From Dastarcus helophoroides (lineage: Eukaryota; Arthropoda; Insecta; Coleoptera; Bothrideridae): a DNA stretch of 64,000 bases. A model generated the notes under the pieces. That model did not search any database, was not told the origin of the DNA, and saw nothing but the letters and a program-made list of their open reading frames with translations. The position numbers and the translations under genes were made by a program. The stretch is taken from NCBI GenBank assembly GCA_028583605.1, contig CM053326.1:4381693-4445692 (forward strand). Direction: 5' to 3'. Below, piece after piece: positions 10,720-23,817 of this stretch (position 1 is the first letter of the stretch; every line of letters starts with the position of its first letter).

Positions 10720-11400
10720 ATTATATTTTTATTAATTTTTTTAACATTTAATCCACTCGCAAAGAGTAACCCCATTAGGCCTTCAAAGCACGGCGAGTAA
10801 GATGCCGATGGATAGATAGCGATGAACCGCCTTCTTAAACAAGCGTAGGTTGTAATTTTTGGGAAAAATTCCTTTCGGTAACGAGTTCCATAGCTTGGAA
10901 GCTCTATAGAAAAAAATAATCTCCGTAGATAGAAGTCCTCACTGTGTCAAGCTGGAGCGCTACAGGAATTTGCTGTCTCCTACTGTCTTGTATGCCTCAA
11001 GAATCTTGCCCTTGGGGGGATCAATCCTCCTGCGAGCATCTTCCACGACAGTAGTTGTAGAAAAGGGACAAGTCACCAACCATCCACCTGTGCTCTAGTG
11101 TTTCGAGATAATTAGTCAAACTCTACTGGACCGTACAGAAATTTGCTTTCTCCGATTGTCTATTCCTCTCAAGAATCTTGCCATTGGGAGGTTCAATCCT
11201 ATTAGTTCCTGCGAGCATCTTCCATGATAGTGCTTGTAGAAAAGAGGACAAGTCACCAACCATACGCCTGTGCTCTAGTGTTTCGAGAGAATCGGTCAGA
11301 CTCTCGTCATCAATTAGGTGAATCGCTCTTCTTTGAATTGAATCCAAAAGAGCTAGTGTGCTTTGGGGCTGAATTCCAAACATGATTACAGTATTCTAGT
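10720..11400 (-). pseudogene. Non-LTR retrotransposon tail (reverse transcriptase C-terminal region), rearranged
   Basis: Minus-strand reading gives fragments such as LALLDSIQRRAIHLIDD, TLEHRRMVGDLSSF and KLWNSLPKGIFP, typical of the C-terminal part of CR1/jockey-type LINE polyproteins. The segment 10960-11110 is repeated imperfectly at 11125-11290, a tandem duplication of about 165 bp that breaks the frame. It lies in the 1.16-kb Hipk intron and has no upstream reverse-transcriptase core. Confidence 0.75.
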
Positions 11401-11514
11401 GTTGGCTTCGATCGGTGGAAACCTCCACTAAATTCGTACTTACTCTGATCAGTTTTTAAAAAGTAGTGAATATTCAAAAATTAATCTTCCATACTTCTAC
11501 GAACTGGAAATGTT

Positions 11515-11632
11515 TACACTGACCGTGCCATACTGATACGCCCAACGAAGGTTAAAATTATGCTTGTTGTAAATATTTTTAACCGGAGCACGTTCGACTT
11601 TTTTCATTAGAGAATATTTAAATTGACATTCC
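11515..11632 (+). repeat. Decayed family H2 hammerhead repeat
   Basis: Aligns base for base with one arm of the fold-back at 4046-4445: the GACCGTGCCATACTGATACG part matches the stem I/core segment, and GGAGCACGTTCGAC matches the AAGCACGTTTAAC block downstream. Core and GAAAC positions are mutated (CTGATAC and TTAAAATT), so no ribozyme is expected. Confidence 0.65.
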
Positions 11633-11681
11633 AAACTTTCGTCTACCGTTTAAGAGCAGTTGTTGCTATTTGAAAATATCA

Positions 11682-12643
<962 letters not shown>

Positions 12644-13981
12644 CAGGCTGGACCGTAAGTAATCGTACATAGAGCAAGAGTAGATTTTTCGTATAAAAAT
12701 AACGTGATTTAGCTACATTTACCTTATACCAAAAGTTGATATTAACAGAGATATAGGGTGTCAAAGTTGAAAAAGAAATTGTGATTTTTTCGCATAACTG
12801 ATGAACACATTTCACTTTAGACAAGAAATTTGGCATGGGGGGGTTTCTTTGGTCAAGAAATTCAAATTTGCCAACGGATTGTCAGTAACTCATAGGGGGC
12901 GCCACCCGCGCAACCTTGTATTATTCTAAAGCATCATAACTTTTTTGTGCCTTCATGTACCCTTATTTTAAATGGATATTTTTATTTACCCATATTTTTT
13001 ATGTAAAAAAGGTATACTTTCTAAATGTTGATACAAGCAACCGTTTTCAAGATATTTGCCTTCAAACTTTGCCATACGTTTATTTTAAGTTATGTAAATG
13101 TGAATTTTTCGCAGTAAGTTTCAAAATAAATTAATAAAACTGACTCTAAAATAGTTTATATTAAATATTACTCTACTGACATTATTAATACACATATTTT
13201 TTTAAATTTCTAAAGCAAATTTAAATAAAATACCAAAACAATATTTATTTTCAAAAATAGGTATGTGGGAAATGACGTTTTTCATGTAAAGGGATTGTAA
13301 ACAATTAAAAATCTAGCTTTTTTTATTGAAATGAATCTCCAAATATCTGCTTTGAACACCCAGACTATTAAAATTTTGTTGTGCGGATTCAGAGATCATT
13401 TTGGATTTTCTTTATTGAGATTTTCAAAATTTAGGTAATAATATTATTAGCAAAGTAATATTTGACATAAATTAGTTTTAATTATGATTACTTTTTTTTT
13501 TCAAGTCTACTTCGACAATTTAATATCTTAGTGATTTAAAACCAAGACACATCAAGCTTTAAAGGCAAATATCTTGGAAACGGTTGCTCGTATCAACCTT
13601 GAGAAAGTACACCTTTTTTATGTAGAAAATATCGGGAAATAAAATAACCTATTTAAAATTAATATACGCGGGTGCACAAAAAAGTTATGATGATTTAAAA
13701 ATATGCAGGATAGCGCAGGTAGCGCCCTCCTATCAGCTATTGGTAATATGTTAGCAAATTAGAGTTTGTCGACTTAAGAAACCCCCTTGTGCCAAATTTG
13801 GTGCCTATATTACAATTCATTACATAGTTATACGAAAAAATCGATTTTTTTTTTCAACTTTGACACCCTGTATCTCTGTTAATATCAACTTTGGGTATAA
13901 GGTAAATGTAGTGTGATTTACATTATTTTTATTCGAAAAATCTACTCTTGCCCTATGTACCATTACTTATGGTCCACCCTG
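12644..13981. mobile_element. Non-autonomous fold-back (long-TIR) element, TA target
   Basis: Ends are CAGGCTGGACCGTAAGTAAT at 12644 and the complement of CAGGGTGGACCATAAGTAAT ending at 13981, each flanked by TA. Arms of about 430 bp (to about 13075 and from about 13558) are inverted copies with moderate divergence; for example, GCAACCGTTTTCAAGATATTTGCC is mirrored by GGCAAATATCTTGGAAACGG. The ~480-bp centre is AT-rich. There is no coding sequence. TA flanks and CAGGGTGG-type ends suggest a Tc1/mariner-superfamily transposase in trans. Confidence 0.8.
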
Positions 13982-14039
13982 TATATAATAAAATAAAAAC
14001 TTTGAAAACAAGTCGGCAAATTTGAAAAATGATGGGAAA

Positions 14040-17000
14040 CTTTCAATAATCGCGAAAATTATGAAAAAGATCGAAATTTTCAGTCAACATTTTGAAAAAA
14101 AAAAAACAGAATAGTCGAAATTTACAGAAAAAAATATCAAATTTTCGAGAAAAGGCCACATTTTGAGATAAAAAATGGAAATTAAAAAAAAAATTCAAGG
14201 ACGAAAGTTTCCAAAAAAGTAGTAATTTTTTATAAGTCAAAATCTTCAAAAAAAAAGTCGAGAGCAAATAAAATCTTCGAAAAACGGTTGAAATTTCAAA
14301 ATAAAAAACTGAAATAAGGAAAAAAGATCGAAATTTTCGAAGTTGAGATTTTGCAATGAAATTAAAAATTTCCGAATAGGCAAAATGTCCTAAAAGTTAA
14401 AAATCTTAAGAAAATAAATCCTGAAAAGGGCCAACATTTTGAAAAATTGAAACTTTTGAAAAAGTTAAAATTTTCACAAAAAGTAAACATCTTTAATAAA
14501 GTTAAAAGAAAAAAATTCGAAATCCTGTAATTCGATATTTTAAAAAAAGTTAAACGTTCCACAAAAAGTGAATATTCTAATAAGGACGAAAGCTTCCAAA
14601 AAAGTAGAATTTTTATCAAACAAAATCTTCAAAAAAAGCCGAGAGCAAATAAAATCTTTCAAAAACGGTTAAAATTTCAAAATAAAAAACTGAAAATACC
14701 GAGAAAAGATCGAAATTTTCGAAGTCGAGATTTGGCAGTAAAATCAAAAATTTCAGAATAGGCAAAATTGTCCCAAAAGGTAAAAATCTTTAAAAAAAAA
14801 ACCCTGAAAAAGACCAACATTTTGAAAGATTCAAACTCTTTAAAAGTCACAATTTTCACAAAAAGTAAACATCTTTAATAAAGCTGAAATAAAAAAATTC
14901 GAAATTTTGAGATTCAAAATTTTAAAAAAAGTTAAAGTTCCACAAAAAGTGAATATTCTAATAAGGACGAAAGCTTCAAAAAAAGTAGAATTTTATAAAA
15001 GTCAAAATCTTCCAAAAAAGTCGAGAGCAAATAAAATTTTCGAAAACCGGTCGAAATTTCAAAATAAAAAACTGGAAATACCGAGAAAAGATCGAAATTT
15101 TCGAAGACGAGATTTTGCAATGAAATAAAAAATTTCAGAATAGGCAAAATTGTCCCAAAAGGCAAAAATCTTAAGAAAAAAATCCTGAAACGGGCCAACA
15201 TTTTGAAAGATTCAAACTTTTAATAAAAAAGTCAAAATTTTCACAAAAAGTAAACATCTTTAATAAAGCTGAAATAAAAAAAATCGAAATTTTGAGATTC
15301 AAAATTTTAAAAAAAGTTCAAGTTCCACAAAAAGTGAATATTCTAATAAGGACGAAAGCTTCAAAAAAAGTAGAATTTTATAAAAGTCAAAATCTTCCAA
15401 AAAAGTCGAGAGCAAATAAAATCTTCGAAAACCGGTCGAAATTTCAAAATAAAAAACTGGAAATACCGATAAAAGATCGAAATTTTCGAAGACGAGATTT
15501 TGCAATGAAATAAAAAATTTCAGAATAGGCAAAATTGTCCCAAAAGGTGAAAATCTTAAGAAAAAAATCCTGAAACGGGCCAACATTTTGAAAGATTCAA
15601 ACTTTTAATAAAAAAGTCAAAATTTTCACAAAAAGTAAACATCTTTAATAAAGTTGAAATAAAAATATTCGAAATTTGGAGATTCAATATTTAAAAAAAA
15701 GTTAAAAGTTCCACAAAAAATGAATATTCTGATAAGGACGAAAGTTTCCAAAAAAGTAGGAACTTTTTATAAGTCAAAATCTTCAAAAAAAAGCTGAGAG
15801 CAAATAAAATCTTCGAAAACCGGTCGAAATTTCAAAATAAAAAACTGGAAATAACGAGAAATCATCGAATTTTTTGAAGTCGAGATTCTGCAATAAAATC
15901 AAAAATTTCAGAATAGGGCAAAATCGTCTCAAAAGGTAAATATCTTTAAAAAAACTTAAAAAAGACCAACATTTTGAAAAATTCAAACTCTTAGCAGTCA
16001 AAATTTTCACAAAAAGTAAACATCTTTAACAAAGTTGAAATAAAAAAATTCGAAATCCTGGGATTCAATATTTTAAAAAAAGTTAAACGTTCCACAAAAA
16101 GTGAATATTCTAATAAGGACGAAAGCTTCCAAAAAAGTAGAATTTTTTAACAAACAAAATCTTCAAAAATGGCCGAGAGCAAATAAAATCTTTCAAAAAC
16201 GGTTGAAATTTCAAAATAAAAAACTGGAAATACCGAGAAACGATCGAAGGTTTCGAAGTCGAGATTTTGCAGTAAAATAAAAAATTTCAGAATAGGCAAA
16301 ATTGTCCCAAATAGTGAAAATCTTTAGAAAAAAAAACCTGAAAAAGGCCAACTCTTTGAAAGATTGAAACTCTTAAAAAGTCAAAATTTTCACAAAAAGT
16401 AAACATCTTTAATGAAGTTGAAATGAGAAAATTCGAAATTTTGAGATTCAATATTTTAAAAAAAATTAAAGTTCCACAAAAAGTGAATGTTCTAATAAGG
16501 ACGAAAGCTTCCAAGAAAGTAGAATTTTTTAGAAATCAAAATCTTCAAAAAAAGCCGAGCAAATAAAGTTTTTGAAAAACGGTCGAAATTTTAAGATAAA
16601 AAAGTGGAATAACTAAAAAAGATCGAAATTTTCGAAGACGGGATTTTGTAATGAAATCAAAAATTTCAGAATACGCAAAATTGCCCCAAAAGGTAAAAAT
16701 CTTAAGAAAAAATCCTGAAAAGGGATAACATTTTAAAAGTTTCAACTTTTAAAAAAGTCAAAATTTTCACAAAAACTAAACATCTTTAATAAGGTTGAAA
16801 TAAAAAAGTTGGAAATTTTGAGATTCAATATTTTAAAAAAAATTTAAAGTGTAGTAAATATTCTAATAAGGACGAAAGTTTCCAAAAAAAGTAGAACTTT
16901 TTATAAATCAAAATCTTCAAAAAAAGGCGAGAGCAAATAAAATTTTTGAAAAACGGTCGAAATTTCAAAATAAAAAACTGGAAATAACAAGAAAAGATCG

Positions 17001-18560
17001 ATATTTTTAAAGTCGAGATTCTGCAATAAACTCAGAAATTTCAGAATAGGCAAAATGGTGCCAAAAGTATCTTTAAAAAACTTGAAAAAGACCAACATTT
17101 TGAAAAATTCAAACTATTAGAAGTCAAAATTTTCGCAAAAAGTAAACATCTTTAACAAAGTTGAAATAAAAAAAAATTCGAAATCCTGGGATTCGATATT
17201 CTGAAAAAAGTTAAACGTTCCACAAAAAGTGAATATTCTAATAAAGAGGAACGCTTCCAAAAAAGTAGTTTTTTAAGTCAAAATTTTCAAAAAAAGTCGA
17301 GAGCAAATAAAATCTTTGAAAAACGGTCGAAATTTCAAAGTAAAAAACTGGAAATAACGAGAAAAAAATCGAAATTTTGGAAGTCGAGATTTTGCAATAA
17401 AATCAAAAATTTCAGAATGCGCAAAATTGTTCCAAAAGGTAAAAACCTTTTAAAAAAATCCTGAACATGCCCAACATTTTGAAAGATTCAAACTCTTAAA
17501 AAGTCAAAATCTTCACAAAAAGTAAACATCTTTAATGAAGTTGAAATAAAAAAAATCGAAATTTTGAGATTCAATCTTTTAAAAAAAGTTAAAGTTCCAC
17601 AAAAAGTGAATGTTCTAATAAGGACGAAAAGTTTCCAAAAAAAGTAGAACATTTTATAAGTCAAAATCTTCAAAAAAAGCCATCAAAAATTTCAGAATAG
17701 GCACAATGGTCCCAAAAGCTAAAAATCTTTAAAAAAAAAACCTGAAAAAGGCCAACATTTTGAAAGATTGTAACTCTTAAAAAGTCAAAATTTTCACAAT
17801 AATAATAAAGTAAAGTTAATAATAAAAAAATAAAATAAAAATAAAGTTAATAATAATAATAAATAATAAAGTTGAAATAAAAAGAATCGAAATTTTTAGA
17901 TTCAATATTTTTAAAAAAGTTAAAAGTTCCACAAAAAAGCGAATATTCTAATAAGGACGAAAGTTTCCAAGAAAGTAGAATTTTTTAAAAGTCAAAATCG
18001 TCAAAAAAAGCCGAGAGCAAATAAAATCTTTGAAAAACGGCCGATATTTTAAAATAAAAAACTGGAAATACCGAGAAAAAATCGAAATTTTCGAAGTCGA
18101 GATTTTGCAATAAAATCAAAAATTTTAGAATAGGCAAAATTGTCCCAAAAGGTAAAAATCTTTAAAAGAAAAACCTGAAAAAGACCAACATTTTGAAAGA
18201 TTCAAAATCTTGAAAAGTCAAAATTTTCACAAAAGTAAACATATTTTAAAAAAAGTTAAAATTCCACAAAAAGTGAATATTCTGATAAGGACGAAAGCTT
18301 CCAAAAACGTAGAATTTTTTAAAAGTCAAAATCTTCAAAAAAAAGCCTACAACAAATAAAATCTTTGAAAAAGGGTCGAAATTTCAAAATAAAAAACTCG
18401 AATAACGAGAAAAGATCCGTCATTTTCGAAGTCAAGATTTTGCAATTAAATCAAAAATTTCAAAATACGCAAAATTGTCCCAAAAGGTAAAAATCTTAAA
18501 AAAAAACCTGAAAAGACCAATATTTTAAAAGATTCTCAAACTCTTAAAAAGTCGAAATTT
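14040..18560 (+). repeat. Tandem satellite, about 12 units of ~380 bp
   Basis: The landmark TAAGGACGAAAG recurs near 14197, 14581, 14962, 15347, 15733, 16114, 16496, 16867, 17242, 17619, 17952 and 18285. Spacing is 371-386 bp for most units and 333 bp for the last two. Other unit landmarks are GTCGAGAGCAAATAAAAT, AACTGGAAATACCGAGAAAAG and CACAAAAAGTAAACATC. The units at 14962 and 15347 are nearly identical, showing recent local duplication. Short open frames here are artefacts of low stop content on one side. The array sits in the 13.7-kb Hipk intron. Confidence 0.92.
17795..17880 (+). repeat. AT-rich simple repeat (AATAATAAAG/TTAATAAT)
   Basis: Low-complexity AAT/AATAAAGTT repeats inserted into one satellite unit, expanding it locally. 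No other content. Confidence 0.7.
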
Positions 18561-20400
18561 TTACAAAAAGTAAACATCTACAGAGATTTTCCAAAATAAT
18601 TAGGATTTTTCAAAAAATTCACCGTTTTCAAGTAAAGTAAAAACTGAGAGAAAAAGTCAACATTTTAAAAAGTCAAAGTCGATGTTTTAAAACAAAAATT
18701 AAAATTTCCAGAATACTCGAAATTCACAAAAAAAAAGACAATTTGAGCAGTAGTTTTCAAAAAGCTGTGCGGGTAAAAATTTTGAGTAATTCCGACATTT
18801 TGAAAAAGTAAAATTTCGTAAATAATTAAAATTTACAGGAAAATTAAAATCTTGATAAAAATTAAACATTTTAAAAAAAGGCGAAAATCGAAATTTTGAA
18901 TGGTTCGGACTATAAAAGCTGGAAACCGAAATATTCAAAAAAGTCGATATTTTCACAAAAATCGAAATTTCGAGTTTAAAAAAGAGAAATGAAGAAGAAA
19001 AGACGATAGCTTGGCTATCGAAACGCGTTAGAGCAATTGTTGTTGTATTTTTTAATCTTTCTTAGTTTCAGGGGACAAGAAACGATTTTTGAAATTATCA
19101 ACAAATATCGACTTCAACAAAAAGCCAAAAAGTCAACATTTCGAGGAAAAATTAAAAAAAGCCTATATACTGAAAAAACCAAAATTTCAGATTAATATAA
19201 ATCTTCAAAAAAATGGGGAAAATTTCCCAAAAAAGTAAAAATGTTCAAAAATGGTTGAAATATTTAAAAAACCAGAACACTTTAAAAAAGTCGTAGTTTT
19301 TAATACAAGTCAAAACTACGAGGAAAATCAGTATTTTCGAAAGTTGAAATTCTTGAAAAAAAAAAGAATTTTGCAAAAAAAAATTCAAAACTTTCAAATA
19401 AGCTGCTCTAAAAAAAGAAATTAAGCCAAGGTGGAAAATTAAAAAAGCGAATTTTTTTAAAGTAAAAAACTTTTAAAAAAGTTAAAATTTTGAACAAAGT
19501 TAAATTTTTTAGAAAAATCAGGAGAATTTTCCAAAAAAGAGTCAAACACTTTGAAAAGGTGAAATATTTGAAAGGATCGAAATTTTCAGAAGTCAGCGTT
19601 TTTTAAAAACGCTGAATAAAAACGAATAAAAACGCTGAAAATTTGAGAAAACCCGAATATTTCAAAGGTCGAAATTCACAACGAAATAAAAATTTCGAGA
19701 AAAAGTTGAAATTTTGAAAAACTCGAATGTTTTAGAAAATATTATTAATTTAGAAAAAAGTGGAAAGTTCGAAATAGTTGAAATTTTCAAAATAATAAGT
19801 GGAGATTTCGAGAAGAAGCCTAAATTTTGAAAAATATTTGAAGTTTGAAAAATATAAGTGGAAATTTTAAAATGTCAAAATTTTCAAACAAAGTCGATCT
19901 CCAAAAAATTGGAAATTGGGAAAAAAATCGACATTTTTAAAAAGAGACCAATGTTTTAAGAAGTCGAAATTCTCAGAAAAGGTTGAAATATTTAAGTGTA
20001 GAAATTTTCAACAAAGTCAAGTATCTGAGAGTCGAAATTTTGAAAAAATCAAAAATTCAAAAAAAAGTTTAAATTATGAAGTTTACATTTAAAAAAAAAG
20101 TTTAAATTATGAAGTCTACATTTAAAAAAAAATGTTTAAATTATGAAGTTTACATTTTCAAAAAAAAATCACAATTTTATAAATATTTAAATCTGAAAAT
20201 AAAATCGAAATTACTAAAGAATCCCTTTTTTAAGTTTTAATTTTCAAAACACTCCTATCTCTTAAAAAAAAACTCATAATTTCCAACGACAAAAATTCAC
20301 AATGTCCAAAAAAAATCGAAGTCTCGAAAGAATCGAGATTCTGAGAAAAAAATTGGGTTTTGCAAAAATATCCGAATTTCTAAAAGCCAGAATTGTCAAT
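18561..20400 (+). repeat. Degenerate GTCGAAATTTT-type AT-rich repeat, A-rich on plus strand
   Basis: Continues the style of the satellite (GTCGAAATTTTGAAAAA motifs every 15-25 bp) without a clean long period. A 35-bp unit with TTTAAATTATGAAGT is repeated three times at about 20065-20160. No exon is recognised. Confidence 0.6.
18993..19090 (+). repeat. GAAACGCGTTAGAGCAA repeat, single arm
   Basis: The block GATAGC-TTG-GCTATC-GAAACGCGTTAGAGCAA followed by TTTCAGGGGACAAG is shared with the palindrome at 44891-45055. The hairpin plus GAAAC resembles half of a hammerhead, but the CTGANGA core is absent here. Confidence 0.6.
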
Positions 20401-21690
20401 AACATTCGAATTTTTTTAGAGTGAAAATTTTCCTACTTCCACTCCTTTCCTTAAATCGTCAAGGTAAGAATCAAGAATTTGTATACAACTATGCATTTGG
20501 TATTGATTGAATTTCTACCGCAAGATATGCTAGTATTATTTGAAGTTGAAAGCGGGACTTCGAACCGGAACTGGACCGAAAACCGGAAAAAACCGTTATT
20601 TTCGTCGGAACGAAAACCGGAGTGAAACCGGAAAAAATATCGGTTTATTTCGGTTCGTTGAATTTATGTACTTAAAACAGTTTTTATTTAACCCTTCAGT
20701 TTGGAATTTTTTTTAGAGATTTCAATTACTTTTTTAAAATTGTACACAAATCCGTGCAACTTTGGTCTCAAAATTAGGAGTCTACTTTTAACTTCTCATT
20801 TCTGTTTAAAAATTAGATTACAAACTAACAATTTCCACATTTTCTAGAAAATATTAACTTTATTCTCAAAATTTCAAACCAAATTAAAATTTTAAATTTT
20901 AACTTAGATCTTTTTTCAAAATTTTCGACATATTTTTGAAATTTCCACTTTCATTTAGAAATTACTCTAATATTTCTTTTCTTCTCTTAAAATTTCGAGT
21001 TTAAAATAAAAAAATATCCTCCGTTGCAGTAGCTTGTTTTTCGTTCAAGCTTGGGAAACTGGGCTTTCCTTACATATTTATTTGCAAATTCAAGTTATCC
21101 TGGAAATTTGGGCTTTTTTTAGAAAACTACAAATTTACTTCTTTCCTTAAACTTCGATTTTCCTTTCCTAATTTGATATCTCTATTTTTTGAAGGTATTA
21201 GTTAAATTTTCAATTTTTCGCCAATTTTTTCTTTCAAATTCCATCTTTTTTAGTATTTCAATTTTTTTTCGAAATCCCAAATTTAAATTCTTATGATTTT
21301 ATACACTGCCGACTTCCTAAAACTTTCTAAAATTCCAAGATATTATTTTTTTTTCTTAAAATTTTCACTGACATTTCGTTATTACAAATTTAACCTTGAA
21401 ATTTTTAAATTTCATGTTATAAATTTCAGGGGAGATTCAACATTATATTCCAAGTAAAAGCTGGGATCTGGGATTTTTAGAGTAAATGGTGACATCGTTG
21501 GAAATGTCTAATTTAAACTTCCAACGATTTTGTTTACGCTAAATAGTAATTTTTATTCTGAAAACTTTGATTTTTTTCTGAAGATTTCGACTTTAGCCTC
21601 GAAATTGCGATATTTTTTTTAAGACTGTTTAGAATTTAGAAGTCAAAATTGTGGGAAATTTTTAAATATTAATTGTTTTCTCGAAACTTC
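20401..21690. other. AT-rich intron sequence, polarity reversed to T-rich
   Basis: No exon is seen. From about 20700 the plus strand changes from A-rich to T-rich (TTTCGATTTT style), so the degenerate repeat is inverted relative to 14040-20400. Confidence 0.45.
20547..20660 (+). repeat. AACCGAAAACCGG family repeat, copy 2
   Basis: Contains GGACCGAAAACCGG, AACCGTTATTTTCGTCGG and TTTCGGTTCG, as in the copies at 8951-9122 and 23688-23817. Confidence 0.65.
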
Positions 21691-22072
21691 CGATATTAAC
21701 TCGATGTTATGCACTGCTGACGAGTTCAAATGAGAGCGAAACATCGATGTCCAGTGCTACAACCTTTTTTATGTATTTTTTACATTTTCCTAATTTATCA
21801 AAAAACAAAAATTTTTTATTTTTTCCATATCTAATTTTTGATCTTCTATTTTTCATTATTCCTATTCTATGTAAAATAAACTAACCTCTTAATTTGTGAA
21901 CTGTCTTGAAGTGACGTTTTCAATAAATTTAAATATCACGTAGTCGCATTTCAAAAATTGTTTAGAAAATTGTCAACAAACCATAAAAATTTAAATATTT
22001 CCAAACTGGGCCGAAGAAATGTTAAATAAATTGAAAAAAACATAATATTTCCGGTCAATAAGGGTCTACCAT
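21690..22072 (+). repeat. Family H1 repeat, copy 2 (hammerhead-bearing)
   Basis: Same structure as 1207-1612: ribozyme, then an AT-rich tail with CCTATTCTATGTAAAATAAA and the terminal block GGTCAATAAGGGTCTACCATG. The tail is closer to the arms at 50057-50645 than to copy 1. A fragment of the same tail end is at 23340-23425. Confidence 0.8.
21711..21757 (+). ncRNA. Type I hammerhead ribozyme (family H1, copy 2)
   Basis: Stem I GCACTG 21711-21716 pairs perfectly with CAGTGC 21752-21757. Core CTGACGA is at 21717-21723, stem II GTTC 21724-21727 with GAGC 21734-21737 (one U-G), and GAAA at 21738-21741. Stem III is ACATCGATGT 21741-21750, with predicted cut after C21751. Relative to copy 1, stem I and II differ at positions that keep pairing. 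Confidence 0.85.
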
Positions 22073-23339
22073 GAAGAATTAACTCGAAAGTTGGGCCGTT
22101 TGCTCCTTAAACTTTTGTGTCCAAAATCGATTCTCAAAATGTTAAATCTCTTCACGAACTTTTTAGCTATAGATAAAATTTTTCCTACAATTTCGTCTTT
22201 AAAATTGAAATTCGCGTTTTTTTTTTCAGAATATTTGTCATTGTTCTTGAAATTTCAATTTTTATTATAGACAATTAAAATTTAGAAATCACCGAAATTG
22301 CATTTTTTGTGGATTCTTTATTGTTCCGCTTAAAATATACATTTAAATGAAACAGTTCGAATTTTTCCCAAAAATATTAGCAGAATTAGATTTCAAATGC
22401 AAAAGTGCTAATTTGAATTTGAATATTTTATTTTAGTTTTTATTTTGGATCTTAATTCAAAATTTCGAAAGAATATCCAAATTTAAAGAGAAAAATTAAC
22501 ATTCTTGAAAAAAGTCTAAATTTTGAAGAAAAACTAACTAACTATGATTAACAATCTTTCAAAATAAATCTCACAGTTTCAAGTCCTTAAAATTTTGAGT
22601 TTCGAGATAAAAGTCGAAAATTCCAAACTTAAATTTATATTCCGAGTCTTAAATTAAAATTTCGAGAAAAATGTCTAGAACTGAAGAATAAAAGTCGACA
22701 TAGCGAAAAAAATGGTTATACTTGCTAAATAAAGACTAAATTTTATTTAAAGTCGAAATTTTAGAGAAAAAGATAATAATAAAAAGTACATACAAGTTTA
22801 AGTCTGAAACCTCAAAAGAAAAAAGTTAAAATATCGAAAAAAAAAGGTAAATATACTCACCACAACTGTCTGAAAAATTTTACTTTTTTTTAAATTTAAG
22901 TTTCCAGCAAGATTTTCAGGAAAAAAATCGAATATTTGGGTTTAAGGTCAATATTTCTAAATTAAGGTACAAATTTTAAAAATTCTTCTGTTAAATTTTG
23001 AAGTTCTTTTGTCGAAATTTTGACTATTCCATCAAAATCTCAATTTAAAACTTTTCATTTTATATTTTTTGGCCTTTTTCATTTTCATTTATTTTTTTTA
23101 AATTGATCTTTTTAATCCAAAGTTGAAGAAAACAAGGTCCAAACCGCAAAAATCAGTTCTGTTAGAAAAGGCGAGTCAAAGTCAAAATTTCGCTAGTAAA
23201 CCAAAATTATGAAAGAATAGTCTCTCAAATTTTCGATTTTAATCGTCAATTTTCGTATATTCCAGAACTTTTTAACTCTTGGGTATATAATTTAAGATTT
23301 TTATGAAAATTCCAAGTTTAAACTTAAATTTAACATTTC
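22073..23339. other. AT-rich intron sequence, no gene seen
   Basis: Mixed T-rich and A-rich degenerate GTCGAAATTT-type sequence. No splice-supported exon and no named repeat. Confidence 0.4.
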
Positions 23340-23425
23340 TGCAACCCAGTTTGGAAATATTTAACGCAGAAATGTTAAATAAAATTAATAATGATAATGT
23401 TTCCGATCAATAAGAGTCTGAAATG
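23340..23425 (+). repeat. Family H1 tail fragment
   Basis: Matches the 3' part of the H1 repeat (CCCAGTTTGGAAATATTTAA then GAAATGTTAAATAAA, TTTCCGATCAATAAGAGTCT). It seems to be rearranged because the first part is inverted relative to the second. Confidence 0.6.
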
Positions 23426-23687
23426 AAAAATGATTTAAAATTTCCAAGCCCGAAAATGCGATTTAGTGTTTTGTAAAGTTCAAGTTTTTCTTGAAATTTT
23501 AACTCAAATTCAGGGTTTCGGCTGGAAATTTTTAATTTGAAAAATAACAAATATTTTCCTTTTTTTTTACGCAAGATCAAAGCAGTTACATGTTGCAATA
23601 TTAAATAAAAAAGACATAACAGTTGCTAAATTATGTTCGAAAATCAATTTCTAATTCGAAAAAACTTTTGAAAAATCAAAAAACGAG

Positions 23688-23817
23688 TCACCCCTAACTG
23701 AATCAAAAACCGACAATCGGAAAAAACCGTTATTTTTGTCGGAACGAAAACCGGAACTGAACCGATATAAAATTTTAGCTGGAACGAAAACCGAAAACTG
23801 GAACGGAAGCCCTGATT
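23688..23817 (+). repeat. AACCGAAAACCGG family repeat, copy 3
   Basis: Starts GAGTCACCCCTAACTGAATC and ends GGAACGGAAGCCCTG, matching both ends of the copy at 8951-9122, with GGAACGAAAACCGG cores but without the triple 19-bp array. Confidence 0.7.

Noticed and set aside
14043..17673. Many 60-95-codon Phe/Leu/Lys-rich frames in the AT-rich array
   Set aside because: They recur with the 380-bp satellite and on both strands. No conserved protein, no splice logic.
14040..18560. CRISPR-like regularly spaced repeats
   Set aside because: Period is ~380 bp with the whole unit repeated, in a eukaryotic intron; this is a satellite.
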